Numbered from the stretch's first letter, positions 26,128-34,979 are shown. The stretch: DNA of 39,652 nucleotides from Sphingomonas sp. (GCA_017849555.1 JAFIGU010000079.1:1-39652); one strand, 5' to 3'. Program-made: numbers and translations. The notes: generated from the letters alone by a model not told the origin.

Positions 26128-27354
26128 GTGCTGGACGGAATCACCCCTCGCGGCTGGCTGGCGGCCGGGATCGTCGCCGTGACGGCGATGACGGCTTATG
26201 CCCTGTCCGGCGACTGGCAGGTCGCGACCGTATCGCTGGCGGGCGGGCTCGTCGCGTTGCTCGCCGCGTCGCAGATGCGCGAGGAGCGCGAGGCGGAAGC
26301 CGCCGCGCTGGCGCGCGAGACGGCGGTGCCCGGCCCGGCGATCGAGGTCGCGATCGACGCGATCATCGAGCCGGTGCTGCTGATCGAGGGCACCCGCGTC
26401 GCGCTCGCCAACCGCGCGGCACGCACCTTGCTCGGCGATCATGTCGCGGGCGAGGACGTGCGCACCGCGATCCGGCATCCCGCGGCGGTCGCCTATCTCG
26501 CCGAACTGGCCAACGGCAAGGCGCAGCCGCCGATCGAGCTGGTCGGGCTCGGCGGGCTGAGCCAGCGCTGGGAAATGCGCGCCAGCGCGCTCGACGGCCA
26601 CCGCCGGCTGGTCCAGCTGATCGACCGCACCGACAGCCACGCCGCCGAGAAGATGCGTGTCGATTTCGTCGCCAACGCCAGCCACGAGCTGCGCACCCCG
26701 CTCGCCTCGATCATCGGCTATGTCGAAACGCTTGCCGACGAGGCCGGCGAAGACCCCGACATCCGCGCGCGCTTCCTGCGCATCGTGCTCGACGAGGCGA
26801 AGCGGATCGAGCGGCTGGTCGAGGATCTGATGAGCCTGTCGCGGATCGAGGCGGACAAATTCCGCCCGCCCAGCGATACGGTCGATCTCGGCGAGCTGAT
26901 CGACGATGTCGCCGCCGCGCTGGCCGGCGCGCACAACGGGCGCGGGCGCGACATCACGCTTCACGTCACCCCCGGGCTGCCGATGCTGACCGGCGATGCG
27001 GTGCAATTGTCGCAATTGCTCCACAATCTCATCGGCAATGCGATGAAATATGGGCGGCCGGGCACCCCGATCCGGGTCGAGGCCGCCCCCGCCGCCGCCG
27101 GGATGGTCCGGCTGGTGGTCGCCGATCAGGGCGACGGCATCGCGGCGGATCACCTGCCGCGGCTCACCGAGCGTTTCTATCGCGTCGATGCGGGGCGCAG
27201 CCGGTCGCTCGGCGGGACCGGGCTCGGACTCGCGATCGTCAAGCACGTCGTCGAGCGGCATCGCGGCCGGCTCGACATCGCCAGCATCGTCGGGGAAGGC
27301 ACGCGGGTAACGGTGATGCTGCGCGCCGCCGATCCGGCTGTCATATTATCGTAA
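26128..27354 (+). CDS. phoR: phosphate regulon sensor histidine kinase PhoR
   Basis: A 408-residue membrane sensor kinase that phosphorylates PhoB under phosphate limitation. Two hydrophobic helices at residues 8-50 (WLAAGIVAVTAMTAYAL; VATVSLAGGLVALLAAS) are followed by a PAS-like domain (AIDAIIEPVLLIEG, about 73-170). The H box is NASHELRTPLASIIGY, with H186, and the ATP-binding domain shows N (LLHNLIGNAMKYG), D (VADQGDGIA) and G (GGTGLGLAIVKHVVERH) boxes. The start is a GTG with a weak ribosome site. It is followed directly by the PHO box and the pst genes, so its role in phosphate control is firm. Confidence 0.92.
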   Translation: MLDGITPRGWLAAGIVAVTAMTAYALSGDWQVATVSLAGGLVALLAASQMREEREAEAAALARETAVPGPAIEVAIDAIIEPVLLIEGTRVALANRAARTLLGDHVAGEDVRTAIRHPAAVAYLAELANGKAQPPIELVGLGGLSQRWEMRASALDGHRRLVQLIDRTDSHAAEKMRVDFVANASHELRTPLASIIGYVETLADEAGEDPDIRARFLRIVLDEAKRIERLVEDLMSLSRIEADKFRPPSDTVDLGELIDDVAAALAGAHNGRGRDITLHVTPGLPMLTGDAVQLSQLLHNLIGNAMKYGRPGTPIRVEAAPAAAGMVRLVVADQGDGIAADHLPRLTERFYRVDAGRSRSLGGTGLGLAIVKHVVERHRGRLDIASIVGEGTRVTVMLRAADPAVILS

Positions 27355-27366
27355 CAAGAATGTCAC
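27338..27366 (+). promoter_or_regulatory. PHO box (PhoB binding site) upstream of pstS
   Basis: Three 7-base repeats occur at an exact 11-base period: CTGTCAT (27338), a degenerate TCGTAAC (27349) and ATGTCAC (27360). The PhoB consensus is CTGTCAT repeated every 11 bases. The box overlaps the phoR stop codon (27352-27354) and ends 50 bases before the pstS start, so pstS-pstC-pstA-pstB-phoU-phoB should be induced by PhoB separately from phoR. Confidence 0.78.
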
Positions 27367-27416
27367 ACGGGCGCAGAGGGAACCGGCTGCGCCTCCGCGT
27401 GGCCGATGGGGACAGA

Positions 27417-28463
27417 ATGATTTGCCGCCTCGCGCTGCTTGCCGCCATCGCGTTGCTGCCCGCCTGTCGAGATCAGGCGGCGGGCGGCGGCGGCGGCGCG
27501 CGCGGCCAGATCAAGGTGGTGGGTTCGTCGACCGTCTATCCCTTCACCGCGATCGTCGCCGAACGTTTCCTTGCCGACACGCCGGGCGCGAGACCGCCGG
27601 TGATCGAATCCACCGGCACCGGCGGCGGGATGCGGTTGTTCTGCAGCGGGATCGGCGCGGCCTATGCCGATATCGCCGATGCCTCACGGCGGATGAAGCG
27701 CAGCGAATATGAATTGTGCGCGCGCAACGGCGCCGGCGATCTGCTCGAAATCCAGATCGGCGTCGACGGCGTCGCCTTCGCCGAATCGCGCGAGGGGCCG
27801 GGCATGAGGCTGACCCCGGCCGACCTCTATCGCGCGCTCGCCGCGGCGCCGGGCGGGAAGCCGAACCGGGCGAGCGTGTGGCGCGACGTCAACCCGGCGC
27901 TGCCCGACGTGCCGATCCGCGTCTACGGCCCGCCCGCGACCAGCGGCACCCGCGATACGCTCGCCGGGCTGATCCTCGCGCGCGGCTGCGAACAGGTCGA
28001 TCCGACCGCCGCCGCGCTGCACCGGCGCGACCCCGATGCCTTCGCGGTCCGCTGCGAGCGGATGCGCGACGACGGCGCCTATGTCGATGCGGGGGAAAAC
28101 GACAATCTCATCGTCCAGAAGCTCGCCGCCAATCCCACCGCGATCGGGGTGTTCGGCTACAGCTATCTCCAGGAAAACACCGCCACCGTCAGAGGGTTGC
28201 CGATCGCCGGGGTGGCGCCGAGCCGCGCCACGATCGCCGACGGCAGTTATCCCGGCGCGCGCGCGCTCTACATTTACGTCAAGAAAGCGCATCTCGGCGC
28301 GGTGCCGGGGCTGCGGCAATTCCTCGCGCATTATGCCGCGGCCTGGGGCGCCAACGGGCCGCTCGCCCGGCGCGGGCTGATTGCGGCGCCGGATGCGGTA
28401 CAGGCGCGCTCGGCGGCGATCATCCGCAACGAAACGCCGCTCGATCCGCGGGAGCTGCAATGA
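27417..28463 (+). CDS. pstS: phosphate ABC transporter substrate-binding lipoprotein PstS
   Basis: A 348-residue phosphate-binding protein. The N-terminus is a lipoprotein signal with the lipobox LLPAC (C17), so it is anchored to a membrane facing the periplasm. The phosphate site is suggested by VVGSSTVYPFT, ESTGTGGGMRLFC, ADIADASRRMK and GPPATSGTRDT, the classical PstS binding loops. The frame reads upstream to 27360, but that part overlaps the PHO box; the ATG at 27417 gives the signal peptide and has GGGGA before it. It is the first gene of the PhoB-controlled operon. A palindromic repeat separates it from pstC. Confidence 0.92.
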   Translation: MICRLALLAAIALLPACRDQAAGGGGGARGQIKVVGSSTVYPFTAIVAERFLADTPGARPPVIESTGTGGGMRLFCSGIGAAYADIADASRRMKRSEYELCARNGAGDLLEIQIGVDGVAFAESREGPGMRLTPADLYRALAAAPGGKPNRASVWRDVNPALPDVPIRVYGPPATSGTRDTLAGLILARGCEQVDPTAAALHRRDPDAFAVRCERMRDDGAYVDAGENDNLIVQKLAANPTAIGVFGYSYLQENTATVRGLPIAGVAPSRATIADGSYPGARALYIYVKKAHLGAVPGLRQFLAHYAAAWGANGPLARRGLIAAPDAVQARSAAIIRNETPLDPRELQ

Positions 28464-28483
28464 TGCTGGCGCATCGCTCTCCC

Positions 28484-28543
28484 CTTTGTGTCCCTGCGAA
28501 GGCGGGGACCCAGTCTGGGCTCCCGCCTTCGCGGGAGCACAAG
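28484..28543. repeat. palindromic repeat, family C (copy 3), inside the pst operon
   Basis: CTTTGTG and CACAAG flanks enclose a TCCCTGCGAAGGCGGGGA-type hairpin and TCCCGCCTTCGCGGGA. It occupies the 127-base gap between pstS and pstC, within one transcription unit. In other bacteria repeats in this place protect the upstream message or reduce downstream transcription, giving more binding protein than permease. Confidence 0.85.
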
Positions 28544-28590
28544 CGGTGGCTGGGCACTACGCTCTCCATTTACCTGCGGGCGGACAGCGC

Positions 28591-29967
28591 ATGTCCCCGC
28601 TGACGCTCATCTTCCTCATCTTCGCGCTCGGCATGATCGGGTGGTTCACCGCGCGCGCTCGCGCGGTGCGCTTCCGGCTCGCGAGCACCGGCCGGTTCGG
28701 GTCGCTCCCCGGCCACCACGCCGCCTATGTCGCCTTGTGGACGATCCTCCCCCCGCTCGCCTTCCTGCTGATCTGGCGCTTCGTCTCGCCCGCCTTGGTC
28801 ACCGACGCGGTGCTGGCGACCCCGGCGGCGAGCACGCTGCCGCCGCCCGGCTTCGAGCGCGCCGCGATCCTCTCCGAGGCGCGCCACCTCTCCCACGGGC
28901 GCGGCACCGGCGCGTTCCATACGCTGTCGACCGCGCTCGCCCCGGCCTATGCCGCCGCGCAATCGCGCTACGACGTGATCGCCGCGGCGATCGCGCTGCT
29001 GCTCGCTTTGGGCGGTGGGATGCTCGCCTTCCTCCGCGTCGCCCCGGCGCTCACCGCGCGGACGCGGGTCGAGCGGCTGGTGATGGGGCTGCTGCTCGCC
29101 GCCTCGCTGATCGCGATCCTCACCACCCTCGGGATCGTCGCCAGCCTGCTGATCGAAAGCGCCCGCTTCTTCGCGATCGTCCCGATCGGCGATTTCCTGT
29201 TCGGCACGCACTGGTCGCCGCAGGTGATCGACCCCGCCGATCCCGGCGCGGCGCTCGGCGCGGTGCCGCTGTTCTGGGGCACTTTCTTCATCGGCGCGGT
29301 GATCGCGATGCTCGTCGCGATCCCGTTCGGGCTGATGAGCGCGATCTACCTCACCCAATATGCGCATCCCGCGACGCGCCGCCGGGTCAAACCGATGCTC
29401 GAGATCCTCGCCGGGGTGCCGACGATCGTTTACGGCTATTTTGCCGCGCTGACCGTCGCCCCCGCGGTCCGCGATCTCGGGGCGACGCTCGGCATCGCCT
29501 CCGCCTCCTCCGAAAGCGCGCTCGCCGCGGGGCTGGTGATGGGCATCATGATCATCCCCTTCGTCTCCTCGACCGCCGACGATTCGCTCGCCGCCGTCCC
29601 CGCCGAGATGCGCGACGGCAGCCTCGCGCTCGGCGCAACGCCTTCGGAAACGATCCGCCGCGTCCTGCTTCCCGCCGCGCTGCCGGGCGTCGCGGGGGGC
29701 GTGCTGCTCGCGATCAGCCGCGCGATCGGCGAGACGATGATCGTCGTGATGGCCGCTTCCGGGGTGGCGTCGCTGACGCTCAACCCCTTCGCCCCGACCA
29801 CCACCGTCACCAAGCAGATCGTCGACCTGCTGACCGGCGAAGCCGCGTTCGACAGCGCCAAGACGCTCGCTGCCTTCGCGCTCGGGCTTACCCTGTTCGT
29901 CATCACCTTGTTGTTCAACGTCGTCGCGCTGGTGATCGTGAAACGATATCGCGAGGCGTATGAATAG
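28591..29967 (+). CDS. pstC: phosphate ABC transporter permease PstC
   Basis: A 458-residue inner membrane permease. An N-terminal extension with about two helices (LTLIFLIFALGMIGWFTA; HHAAYVALWTILPPLAFLLIW) and a periplasmic segment precede the ABC permease core of six helices (from about residue 140). The core carries the EAA-like loop (EMRDGSLALGATPSETIRRVLLPAALPG) that touches PstB. The open frame continues upstream through the palindromic repeat to 28381, but those residues are repeat translation; the ATG at 28591 starts the first helix. It overlaps pstA by 8 bases. Confidence 0.9.
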   Translation: MSPLTLIFLIFALGMIGWFTARARAVRFRLASTGRFGSLPGHHAAYVALWTILPPLAFLLIWRFVSPALVTDAVLATPAASTLPPPGFERAAILSEARHLSHGRGTGAFHTLSTALAPAYAAAQSRYDVIAAAIALLLALGGGMLAFLRVAPALTARTRVERLVMGLLLAASLIAILTTLGIVASLLIESARFFAIVPIGDFLFGTHWSPQVIDPADPGAALGAVPLFWGTFFIGAVIAMLVAIPFGLMSAIYLTQYAHPATRRRVKPMLEILAGVPTIVYGYFAALTVAPAVRDLGATLGIASASSESALAAGLVMGIMIIPFVSSTADDSLAAVPAEMRDGSLALGATPSETIRRVLLPAALPGVAGGVLLAISRAIGETMIVVMAASGVASLTLNPFAPTTTVTKQIVDLLTGEAAFDSAKTLAAFALGLTLFVITLLFNVVALVIVKRYREAYE

Positions 29968-31165
29968 CCGCCCGCCCGCCACCCCGACCGATTGGTCCGG
30001 CGCGCCGATGCAGCGCCGCATCGCGAAGCGCTATCGCGCCGAGCGGCGCTTCCGCCTGCTCGGGCTGGCCGCGGTCGGCCTGTCGGCGGCGTTCCTCGCG
30101 ATGCTGATCGGAGTGATGCTGTTGCGCGGCGTCGGCGGCTTCACCGAGACGCGGATCGCGCTGCCGCTCGATCTTGCGGGAACCAAGATCGCCGGGCTCG
30201 AACAAGCGGTCGATGCCGCCGCCGACCGCGCCTATCCGCGCCTCGGCGGTGCCGCATTGCTGTCGGACGGCGCCTGGCTGCGCGTGCGCGACGCGGTGAA
30301 GGCCGATCCGGGCCTCCTCACCCGCCCCGCGACGCTCGACGTGCCCGCGGCGAGCGCGATCGACCTCGCTTTCAAGGGCAAGGGCACGCCTTCGGCCGAA
30401 GCCGCGGTGGCGGCGCTGGGCGATCGGCTGTCGCGCGCGCCCAATATGACCTTCCTCACCGGCGCGGATTCGACCGATCCGACGCGCGTCGGGATCTGGG
30501 GGGCGCTCAAGGGGTCGTTGCTGACGATCATCGCCACGATCGCGATCGCTTTCCCGGTCGGGCTCCTCGCGGCGCTCTATCTCGAGGAATATGCGCCCAA
30601 GAACCGCTGGACCGATCTGATCGAGGTCTCGATCAACAATCTCGCCGCGGTGCCCTCGATCATCTTCGGGCTGCTCGGGCTGGCGGTCTTCCTCGGCACT
30701 TTCGGTCTCACCCGCTCCGCATCAATAGTCGGCGCCCTGACGCTGGCGTTGATGACGATGCCGGTGATCGTCATTACCGCGCGCAATGCGATCAAGGCGG
30801 TGCCGCCGTCGATCCGCGATGCGGCGCTCAGCGTCGGCGCCTCGCCGGTGCAGGTGGTGTTCCACCACGTCCTGCCGCTGGCGATGCCGGGCATCCTGAC
30901 GGGAACGATCATCGGCACCGCGCGCGCATTGGGCGAGACCGCGCCGCTGCTGCTGATCGGGATGCGCGCCTTCATCGCCGCGCCGCCGACCAAGCTCAGC
31001 GATCCGGCGACGGTGCTCCCGGTGCAGGTGTTCCTGTGGTCCGACGAGGTCAACCGCGGCTTCGTCGAGAAGACCTCCGCGGCGATCGTCGTGCTGCTTG
31101 CGCTGCTGCTCGCACTCAACGGCCTCGCCATCTATCTCCGCAACCGTTTCGAGACCCGCCGGTGA
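29960..31165 (+). CDS. pstA: phosphate ABC transporter permease PstA (with N-terminal DUF3333-type region)
   Basis: A 401-residue inner membrane permease. After one helix ([23 protein letters not shown]) comes a long periplasmic stretch (about residues 55-175) of the DUF3333 kind seen in alphaproteobacterial PstA. The permease core follows with further helices and the EAA loop ([27 protein letters not shown]). It overlaps pstC by 8 bases and pstB by 4 (GTGA), so the complex is made in a coupled manner. With PstC it forms the membrane channel of the high-affinity phosphate importer. Confidence 0.92.
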   Translation: MNSRPPATPTDWSGAPMQRRIAKRYRAERRFRLLGLAAVGLSAAFLAMLIGVMLLRGVGGFTETRIALPLDLAGTKIAGLEQAVDAAADRAYPRLGGAALLSDGAWLRVRDAVKADPGLLTRPATLDVPAASAIDLAFKGKGTPSAEAAVAALGDRLSRAPNMTFLTGADSTDPTRVGIWGALKGSLLTIIATIAIAFPVGLLAALYLEEYAPKNRWTDLIEVSINNLAAVPSIIFGLLGLAVFLGTFGLTRSASIVGALTLALMTMPVIVITARNAIKAVPPSIRDAALSVGASPVQVVFHHVLPLAMPGILTGTIIGTARALGETAPLLLIGMRAFIAAPPTKLSDPATVLPVQVFLWSDEVNRGFVEKTSAAIVVLLALLLALNGLAIYLRNRFETRR

Positions 31166-31935
31166 CCCGCGACGACACCCTTCCCAAGATGACCGCCCGG
31201 CACGTCAACGTCTTCTATGGCGCGAACCAGGCGATCGCCGACGTGTCGATCGACGTGCGCCGCGACGAGGTGACCGCGTTCATCGGCCCCTCGGGCTGCG
31301 GCAAATCGACCTTCCTGCGCACGCTCAACCGGATGAACGATACCGTCGCCGCGGCGCGGGTGGAGGGCGAGATCCGTCTCGACGGCGCCGATATCTATGC
31401 CCGCGACATGGACGTGGTGCAGCTGCGCGCGCGGGTCGGGATGGTGGTCCAGAAGCCCAACCCCTTCCCCAAGTCGATCTACGAGAATGTCGCTTACGGT
31501 CCGCGTATCCACGGGCTGGCCAAGGGCAAGGCCGATCTCGACCGGATCGTCGAGGAGGCGCTGTCGCGCGCCGGGCTGTGGAGCGAGGTCAAGGACCGGC
31601 TCGGCACATCGGGCACCGCGCTTTCCGGCGGGCAGCAGCAGCGGCTGTGCATCGCGCGCGCGATCGCGGTCGAGCCCGAGGTGATTCTGATGGACGAGCC
31701 GTGCAGCGCGCTCGATCCGATCGCCACCGCGCGGATCGAGGAGCTGATCCACGAATTGCGCGGCCGCTACGCGATCGTCATCGTCACACACAATATGCAG
31801 CAGGCCGCGCGCGTCAGCCAGAAGACCGCTTTCTTCCACCTCGGCCGGCTGATCGAATATGCCGACACGTCGGACATCTTCACCAACCCGCGCGAGGAGC
31901 GCACCAAAGATTATATCACCGGCCGCTACGGCTGA
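31162..31935 (+). CDS. pstB: phosphate ABC transporter ATP-binding protein PstB
   Basis: A 257-residue ABC ATPase with Walker A GPSGCGKS (residues 42-49), the PstB-specific TLNRMND and [24 protein letters not shown], signature [16 protein letters not shown] and Walker [13 protein letters not shown]. It powers phosphate uptake by PstCA. The start is a GTG whose last bases form the pstA stop (GTGA overlap). An ATG at 31189 is a possible alternative that would remove nine residues without touching the domain. Confidence 0.95.
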   Translation: MTRDDTLPKMTARHVNVFYGANQAIADVSIDVRRDEVTAFIGPSGCGKSTFLRTLNRMNDTVAAARVEGEIRLDGADIYARDMDVVQLRARVGMVVQKPNPFPKSIYENVAYGPRIHGLAKGKADLDRIVEEALSRAGLWSEVKDRLGTSGTALSGGQQQRLCIARAIAVEPEVILMDEPCSALDPIATARIEELIHELRGRYAIVIVTHNMQQAARVSQKTAFFHLGRLIEYADTSDIFTNPREERTKDYITGRYG

Positions 31936-31946
31936 GAGGAACCGCG

Positions 31947-32639
31947 ATGGCAATCGGGCAGGAACATACGGTCAAGGCGTTCGATCTGGATATCGGTGAG
32001 CTTCGCGGGCTGATCGGCCAGATGGGCGGCGTCGCGGAGCAGGCGATCGCCGACGCGATCGCCGCACTGCAGCACGGCGACCTCGATCTCGCCCAGCGCG
32101 TGCGCGAAGGCGACAAGGCGCTCGACGCGCTCGAACTGGAAGTGGAGCGCAATGCGGTGCGCATCATCGCGCTGCGCGCGCCGCTCGCCAACGACCTGCG
32201 CGAGGTGGTCGCCGCGCTCAAGATCGCCGGGGTGGTCGAGCGGATCGGCGATTATGCCAAGAACATCGCCAAGCGCGTGCCGATGATCGAGGGCGAAGGC
32301 GCCGACCGGATCGAGCCGGTCTCGGTGATCGCGGCGATGGCACGGATGGCCTCCGGCATGGTCCATGACGTGCTCGACGCCTTCGCCGCGCGCGACACCG
32401 AAAAGGCGCTCGCCGTCTATGAGCGCGACGATGCGCTCGACGATTTCTATGACAGCATCTTCCGTACCCTCGTGACCTATATGGTCGAGAACCCGCGCAC
32501 GATCAGCCAGGTCGCGCACCTGCTGTTCGTGGCCAAGAATCTGGAACGTATCGGCGACCATGCAACGAATGTCGCCGAAATGGTGTATTTTGCCGCCACC
32601 GGCACCCGGTTGGCTGATCGAGAAAGGGTAACCCACTGA
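31947..32639 (+). CDS. phoU: phosphate signalling regulator PhoU
   Basis: A 230-residue all-helical protein made of two PhoU three-helix repeats, with the metal-binding motifs around EVERNAVRIIALRAPLANDLREVVAALKIAGVVERIGDYAKNIAK (written here across about residues 70-114) and, in the second half, HLLFVAKNLERIGDHATNVAEMV. PhoU links the Pst transporter to PhoR and keeps the regulon off when phosphate is plentiful. AGAGGA sits 6 bases before the ATG. It lies between pstB and phoB and overlaps phoB by 1 base (TGATG). Confidence 0.93.
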   Translation: MAIGQEHTVKAFDLDIGELRGLIGQMGGVAEQAIADAIAALQHGDLDLAQRVREGDKALDALELEVERNAVRIIALRAPLANDLREVVAALKIAGVVERIGDYAKNIAKRVPMIEGEGADRIEPVSVIAAMARMASGMVHDVLDAFAARDTEKALAVYERDDALDDFYDSIFRTLVTYMVENPRTISQVAHLLFVAKNLERIGDHATNVAEMVYFAATGTRLADRERVTH

Positions 32640-33331
32640 TGCCCCGAGCCCGCATGCTTCTGGTCGAGGACGACGCCAGCCTCGCCGAATTGCTGATCTG
32701 GCATTTCAAGCGCGAGGATTTCGACGTCGCGCATACCATCGACGGCGAGGAAGCATTGCTGCTCGCCAAGGAGAAGGTGCCCGATATCGTCCTGCTCGAC
32801 TGGATGGTCGAGGGCATTTCGGGGATCGAGGTGTGCCGCCGCCTGCGCCGCGCCGCCGATACCCAGAACGTGCCGATCATCATGCTCACCGCGCGCGGCG
32901 AGGAAGAGGATCGCGTGCGCGGGCTGGAGACGGGCGCGGACGATTATGTCACCAAGCCCTTTTCCCCGCGCGAGTTGGTCGCGCGGGTCGGCGCGGTGCT
33001 GCGCCGCGTGCGCCCGGCGCTCGCCGGCGAGGCGCTGAGCTATGCCGATCTGGAGATGGATACGGTGGGGCATAAGGTGCGCCGCGGCGGGCAGATCATC
33101 CCGCTCGGCCCGACCGAATTCCGCCTGCTCAAGCATTTCCTGGAGCATCCCGGCCACGTCTTTTCGCGCGAGCGGCTGCTCGACAGCGTGTGGGGCCACG
33201 ACAGCGATATCGAGAGCCGCACCGTCGACGTTCATATCCGCCGGCTGCGCAAGGCGATCAACGAAGGCGGCCGCCAGGATATCATCCGCACCGTCCGTTC
33301 GGCCGGCTATGCGCTGGACGCCGGCGGGTAA
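32639..33331 (+). CDS. phoB: phosphate regulon response regulator PhoB
   Basis: A 230-residue OmpR-type regulator. The receiver domain (1-120) has D54 as phospho-acceptor (VLLDWMVEG), the acidic pocket E10/D11/D12 and K in TKPFSPRE. The winged-helix DNA-binding domain (about 130-228) contains GPTEFRLLKHFLEHPGHVFSRERLL and the recognition helix SRTVDVHIRRLRKAIN. It is activated by PhoR and binds the PHO box found upstream of pstS, so the operon containing it is self-amplifying. Confidence 0.95.
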   Translation: MPRARMLLVEDDASLAELLIWHFKREDFDVAHTIDGEEALLLAKEKVPDIVLLDWMVEGISGIEVCRRLRRAADTQNVPIIMLTARGEEEDRVRGLETGADDYVTKPFSPRELVARVGAVLRRVRPALAGEALSYADLEMDTVGHKVRRGGQIIPLGPTEFRLLKHFLEHPGHVFSRERLLDSVWGHDSDIESRTVDVHIRRLRKAINEGGRQDIIRTVRSAGYALDAGG

Positions 33332-33445
33332 AAAATTGTGCCGTTGTCGAATCGCTACCGAAACGACGGAGCCAACCGGCGGGTCGTGCGTTGGGCTGTG
33401 GCGTGCGTTCGACGCACGGAGCGTTTCCTGACAGGAGATTTTCGC

Positions 33446-33835
33446 ATGAAGTTCGTTCTTCTGGCGGCCGCGGCGCTGATCGCCGCCCCCGCTATGGCAC
33501 AAGACCAGGCGCCCGCCCCCGCTCCGAACCCGGGCGGCTATCAGCCGAACGCGCCGGCGCTTCAGGGCACCCCAGCGCCGGGCTCGACCGTGCGTTTCCA
33601 GCAGGCGCCCGATCCCAACACCGCCTTCCCGCCGCCGCCGGCGAAAGAAAGCTATCCGGTCTGCAAGAAGGGCCAGTTCGACGGCTGCCGTCAGGTCGGC
33701 AACGGCGACGGCTTCTCCGAGGGCGCCGCTGCCGGCAAGCATGCCAAGAAGCACGCTCGTCATCACGGCAAGAAAGCGGTCCACAAGACCACGGTGACGA
33801 CCACTACGACCAAGACCACTACGCCCGCTAAATAA
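33446..33835 (+). CDS. small exported Pro/Thr-rich protein of unknown function
   Basis: 129 residues that I cannot assign to a family. A Sec signal peptide (MKFVLLAAAALIAAPAMAQ) is followed by a proline- and alanine-rich part (APAPAPNPGGYQPNAPALQG), then a short segment with two cysteines (CKKGQFDGC) that may form a disulfide. The C-terminus is strongly basic (KHAKKHARHHGKKAVHK) and ends in a low-complexity threonine run. CAGGAGA lies 7 bases before the ATG at 33446. It follows phoB by 114 bases in the same direction, but no PHO box is visible in that gap. A weak hairpin (ACGGGCG/CGCCCGT, 33848-33865) follows the stop. Confidence 0.75.
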   Translation: MKFVLLAAAALIAAPAMAQDQAPAPAPNPGGYQPNAPALQGTPAPGSTVRFQQAPDPNTAFPPPPAKESYPVCKKGQFDGCRQVGNGDGFSEGAAAGKHAKKHARHHGKKAVHKTTVTTTTTKTTTPAK

Positions 33836-33847
33836 GCGGCGGGTTCG

Positions 33848-33867
33848 ACGGGCGGTTGCGCCCGTTT
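33848..33867 (+). terminator. weak terminator-like hairpin after the small exported protein gene
   Basis: ACGGGCG (33848-33854) and CGCCCGT (33859-33865) pair across a GTTG loop, followed by only TT. It starts 12 bases after the stop codon. The T-run is too short for a confident call. Confidence 0.45.
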
Positions 33868-33880
33868 GAATGATGAGTAT

Positions 33881-33920
33881 GGAAAGGCGCTTCAATCGTA
33901 TCGATAGGAGCGCCTTTTCC
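33881..33920 (+). promoter_or_regulatory. hairpin covering the ribosome binding site of the SDR gene
   Basis: GGAAAGGCGCT (33881-33891) pairs with AGCGCCTTTTCC (33909-33920) with one bulged T, around a 17-base loop. The AGGAG ribosome site (33906-33910) is at the base of the loop and partly in the stem, and the stem ends directly at the ATG at 33921. Its position would hide the start site. It could also be a terminator of the gene before, since the 3' arm contains TTTT. Confidence 0.5.
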
Positions 33921-34820
33921 ATGTCCATCCGTTTCGACGACAAGGTCGCGATCGTTACCGGCGCCGGCGGCGGCCTGGGGCGCGAATATGCGCTTGAGCT
34001 CGCCCGGCGCGGCGCGAAGGTGGTGGTCAACGATCTCGGCGGCGATCGCACCGGCACCGGCGCGTCGGACGCCGCGCAGAAGGTTGTCGCTGAGATCGAG
34101 GCCGCCGGCGGCACCGCGATGGCCAATGGCGCCAGCGTCATCGACTATGAGCAGATGGCCGAAATGGTCGCCCGCGCGAAGGAGAAATGGGGCGGCGTCC
34201 ACGTCCTGATCAACAATGCCGGCGTGTTGCGCGACAAGACCTTCGCCAAGATGGAGCCGGCCGATTTCGAATTCGTGGTCAAGGTCCATCTGATCGGCTC
34301 GGCCTTCGCCACCAAGGCATGCTGGGAAACCTTCCGCGAGCAGAATTACGGCCGCATCCTGATGACCGCCTCGTCGACCGGGCTGTTCGGCAATTTCGGC
34401 CAGGCCAATTACGGCGCCGCCAAGCTCGGGCTCGCCGGGCTCACCAAGACGCTCTACCTCGAAGGCGCGAAAAACAACATCAAGGTCAACACGATCGCGC
34501 CGGTCGCCGGCACGCGGATGACCGAGGACCTGTTCCCGGCCGAGGCGTTCAAGGCCTTCTCGCCGGAAAAGGTGGTGCCCGCGGCTTTGTTCCTGGTCAG
34601 CGAGGATGCCCCGACCAACCAGATCGTCGGCGCCGGCGCCGGGGTGTTCCAGGCGAGCTATGTCACGCTGACCGAAGGTAAATTGCTGACCGGCGAGGAT
34701 CTGTCGCCGGAGGGCGTGCAGAAATATTGGGCCGAGATCACCAACCGCACCGGCGAGATCGTCCCGGAATCGGGCGCGGCGCAATCGATGCTGATCGGCA
34801 AGAAGCTCGCTGGGGGCTGA
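33921..34820 (+). CDS. SDR-family oxidoreductase (MFE-2/hydroxyacyl-CoA dehydrogenase-like)
   Basis: A 299-residue NAD(P)-dependent short-chain dehydrogenase. Cofactor motif TGAGGGLG at residues 13-20, NNAG (about 96-99), catalytic Ser in MTASSTG, and YGAAK as the YxxxK pair. The sequence VVVNDLGGDRTGTGASDAAQ after the second strand and the extended C-terminal 60 residues are characteristic of the dehydrogenase unit of peroxisomal multifunctional enzyme type 2. A 3-hydroxyacyl-CoA dehydrogenase or similar lipid or steroid role is therefore likely. Substrate not determinable here. It appears monocistronic, with a hairpin over its start. Confidence 0.85.
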   Translation: MSIRFDDKVAIVTGAGGGLGREYALELARRGAKVVVNDLGGDRTGTGASDAAQKVVAEIEAAGGTAMANGASVIDYEQMAEMVARAKEKWGGVHVLINNAGVLRDKTFAKMEPADFEFVVKVHLIGSAFATKACWETFREQNYGRILMTASSTGLFGNFGQANYGAAKLGLAGLTKTLYLEGAKNNIKVNTIAPVAGTRMTEDLFPAEAFKAFSPEKVVPAALFLVSEDAPTNQIVGAGAGVFQASYVTLTEGKLLTGEDLSPEGVQKYWAEITNRTGEIVPESGAAQSMLIGKKLAGG

Positions 34821-34838
34821 TCTTCGCCCGCCCGCGCG

Positions 34839-34861
34839 CCCCTCCCTTGAACAAGGGAGGG
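34839..34861. repeat. short palindrome, left flank of the AT-rich island
   Basis: CCCTCCCTTG and CAAGGGAGGG form an almost gapless palindrome centred at 34850. The same core CCCTTGAACAAGGGAGGG occurs again at 35293-35310, bracketing the AT-rich segment. It begins about 20 bases after the SDR stop. Confidence 0.75.
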
Positions 34862-34979
34862 CCCGGGGGTGGGTGGTTTCTCTAGGAAAATTAGGAGGCG
34901 TCCGCGCTGCTACGATGGCGCCTCGGCAGACGCGCTTAGGGCTGAAACTGTCTCCACAATATCCAGATTCAGACAGCAA

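Noticed and set aside
25884..26144. N-terminal extension of the small Tat protein
   Set aside because: It reads through the family C repeat and would bury the twin-arginine signal far from the N-terminus.
28381..28590. N-terminal extension of PstC through the palindromic repeat
   Set aside because: The extra residues are a translation of the repeat and of the pstS end; the ATG at 28591 begins the first membrane helix.
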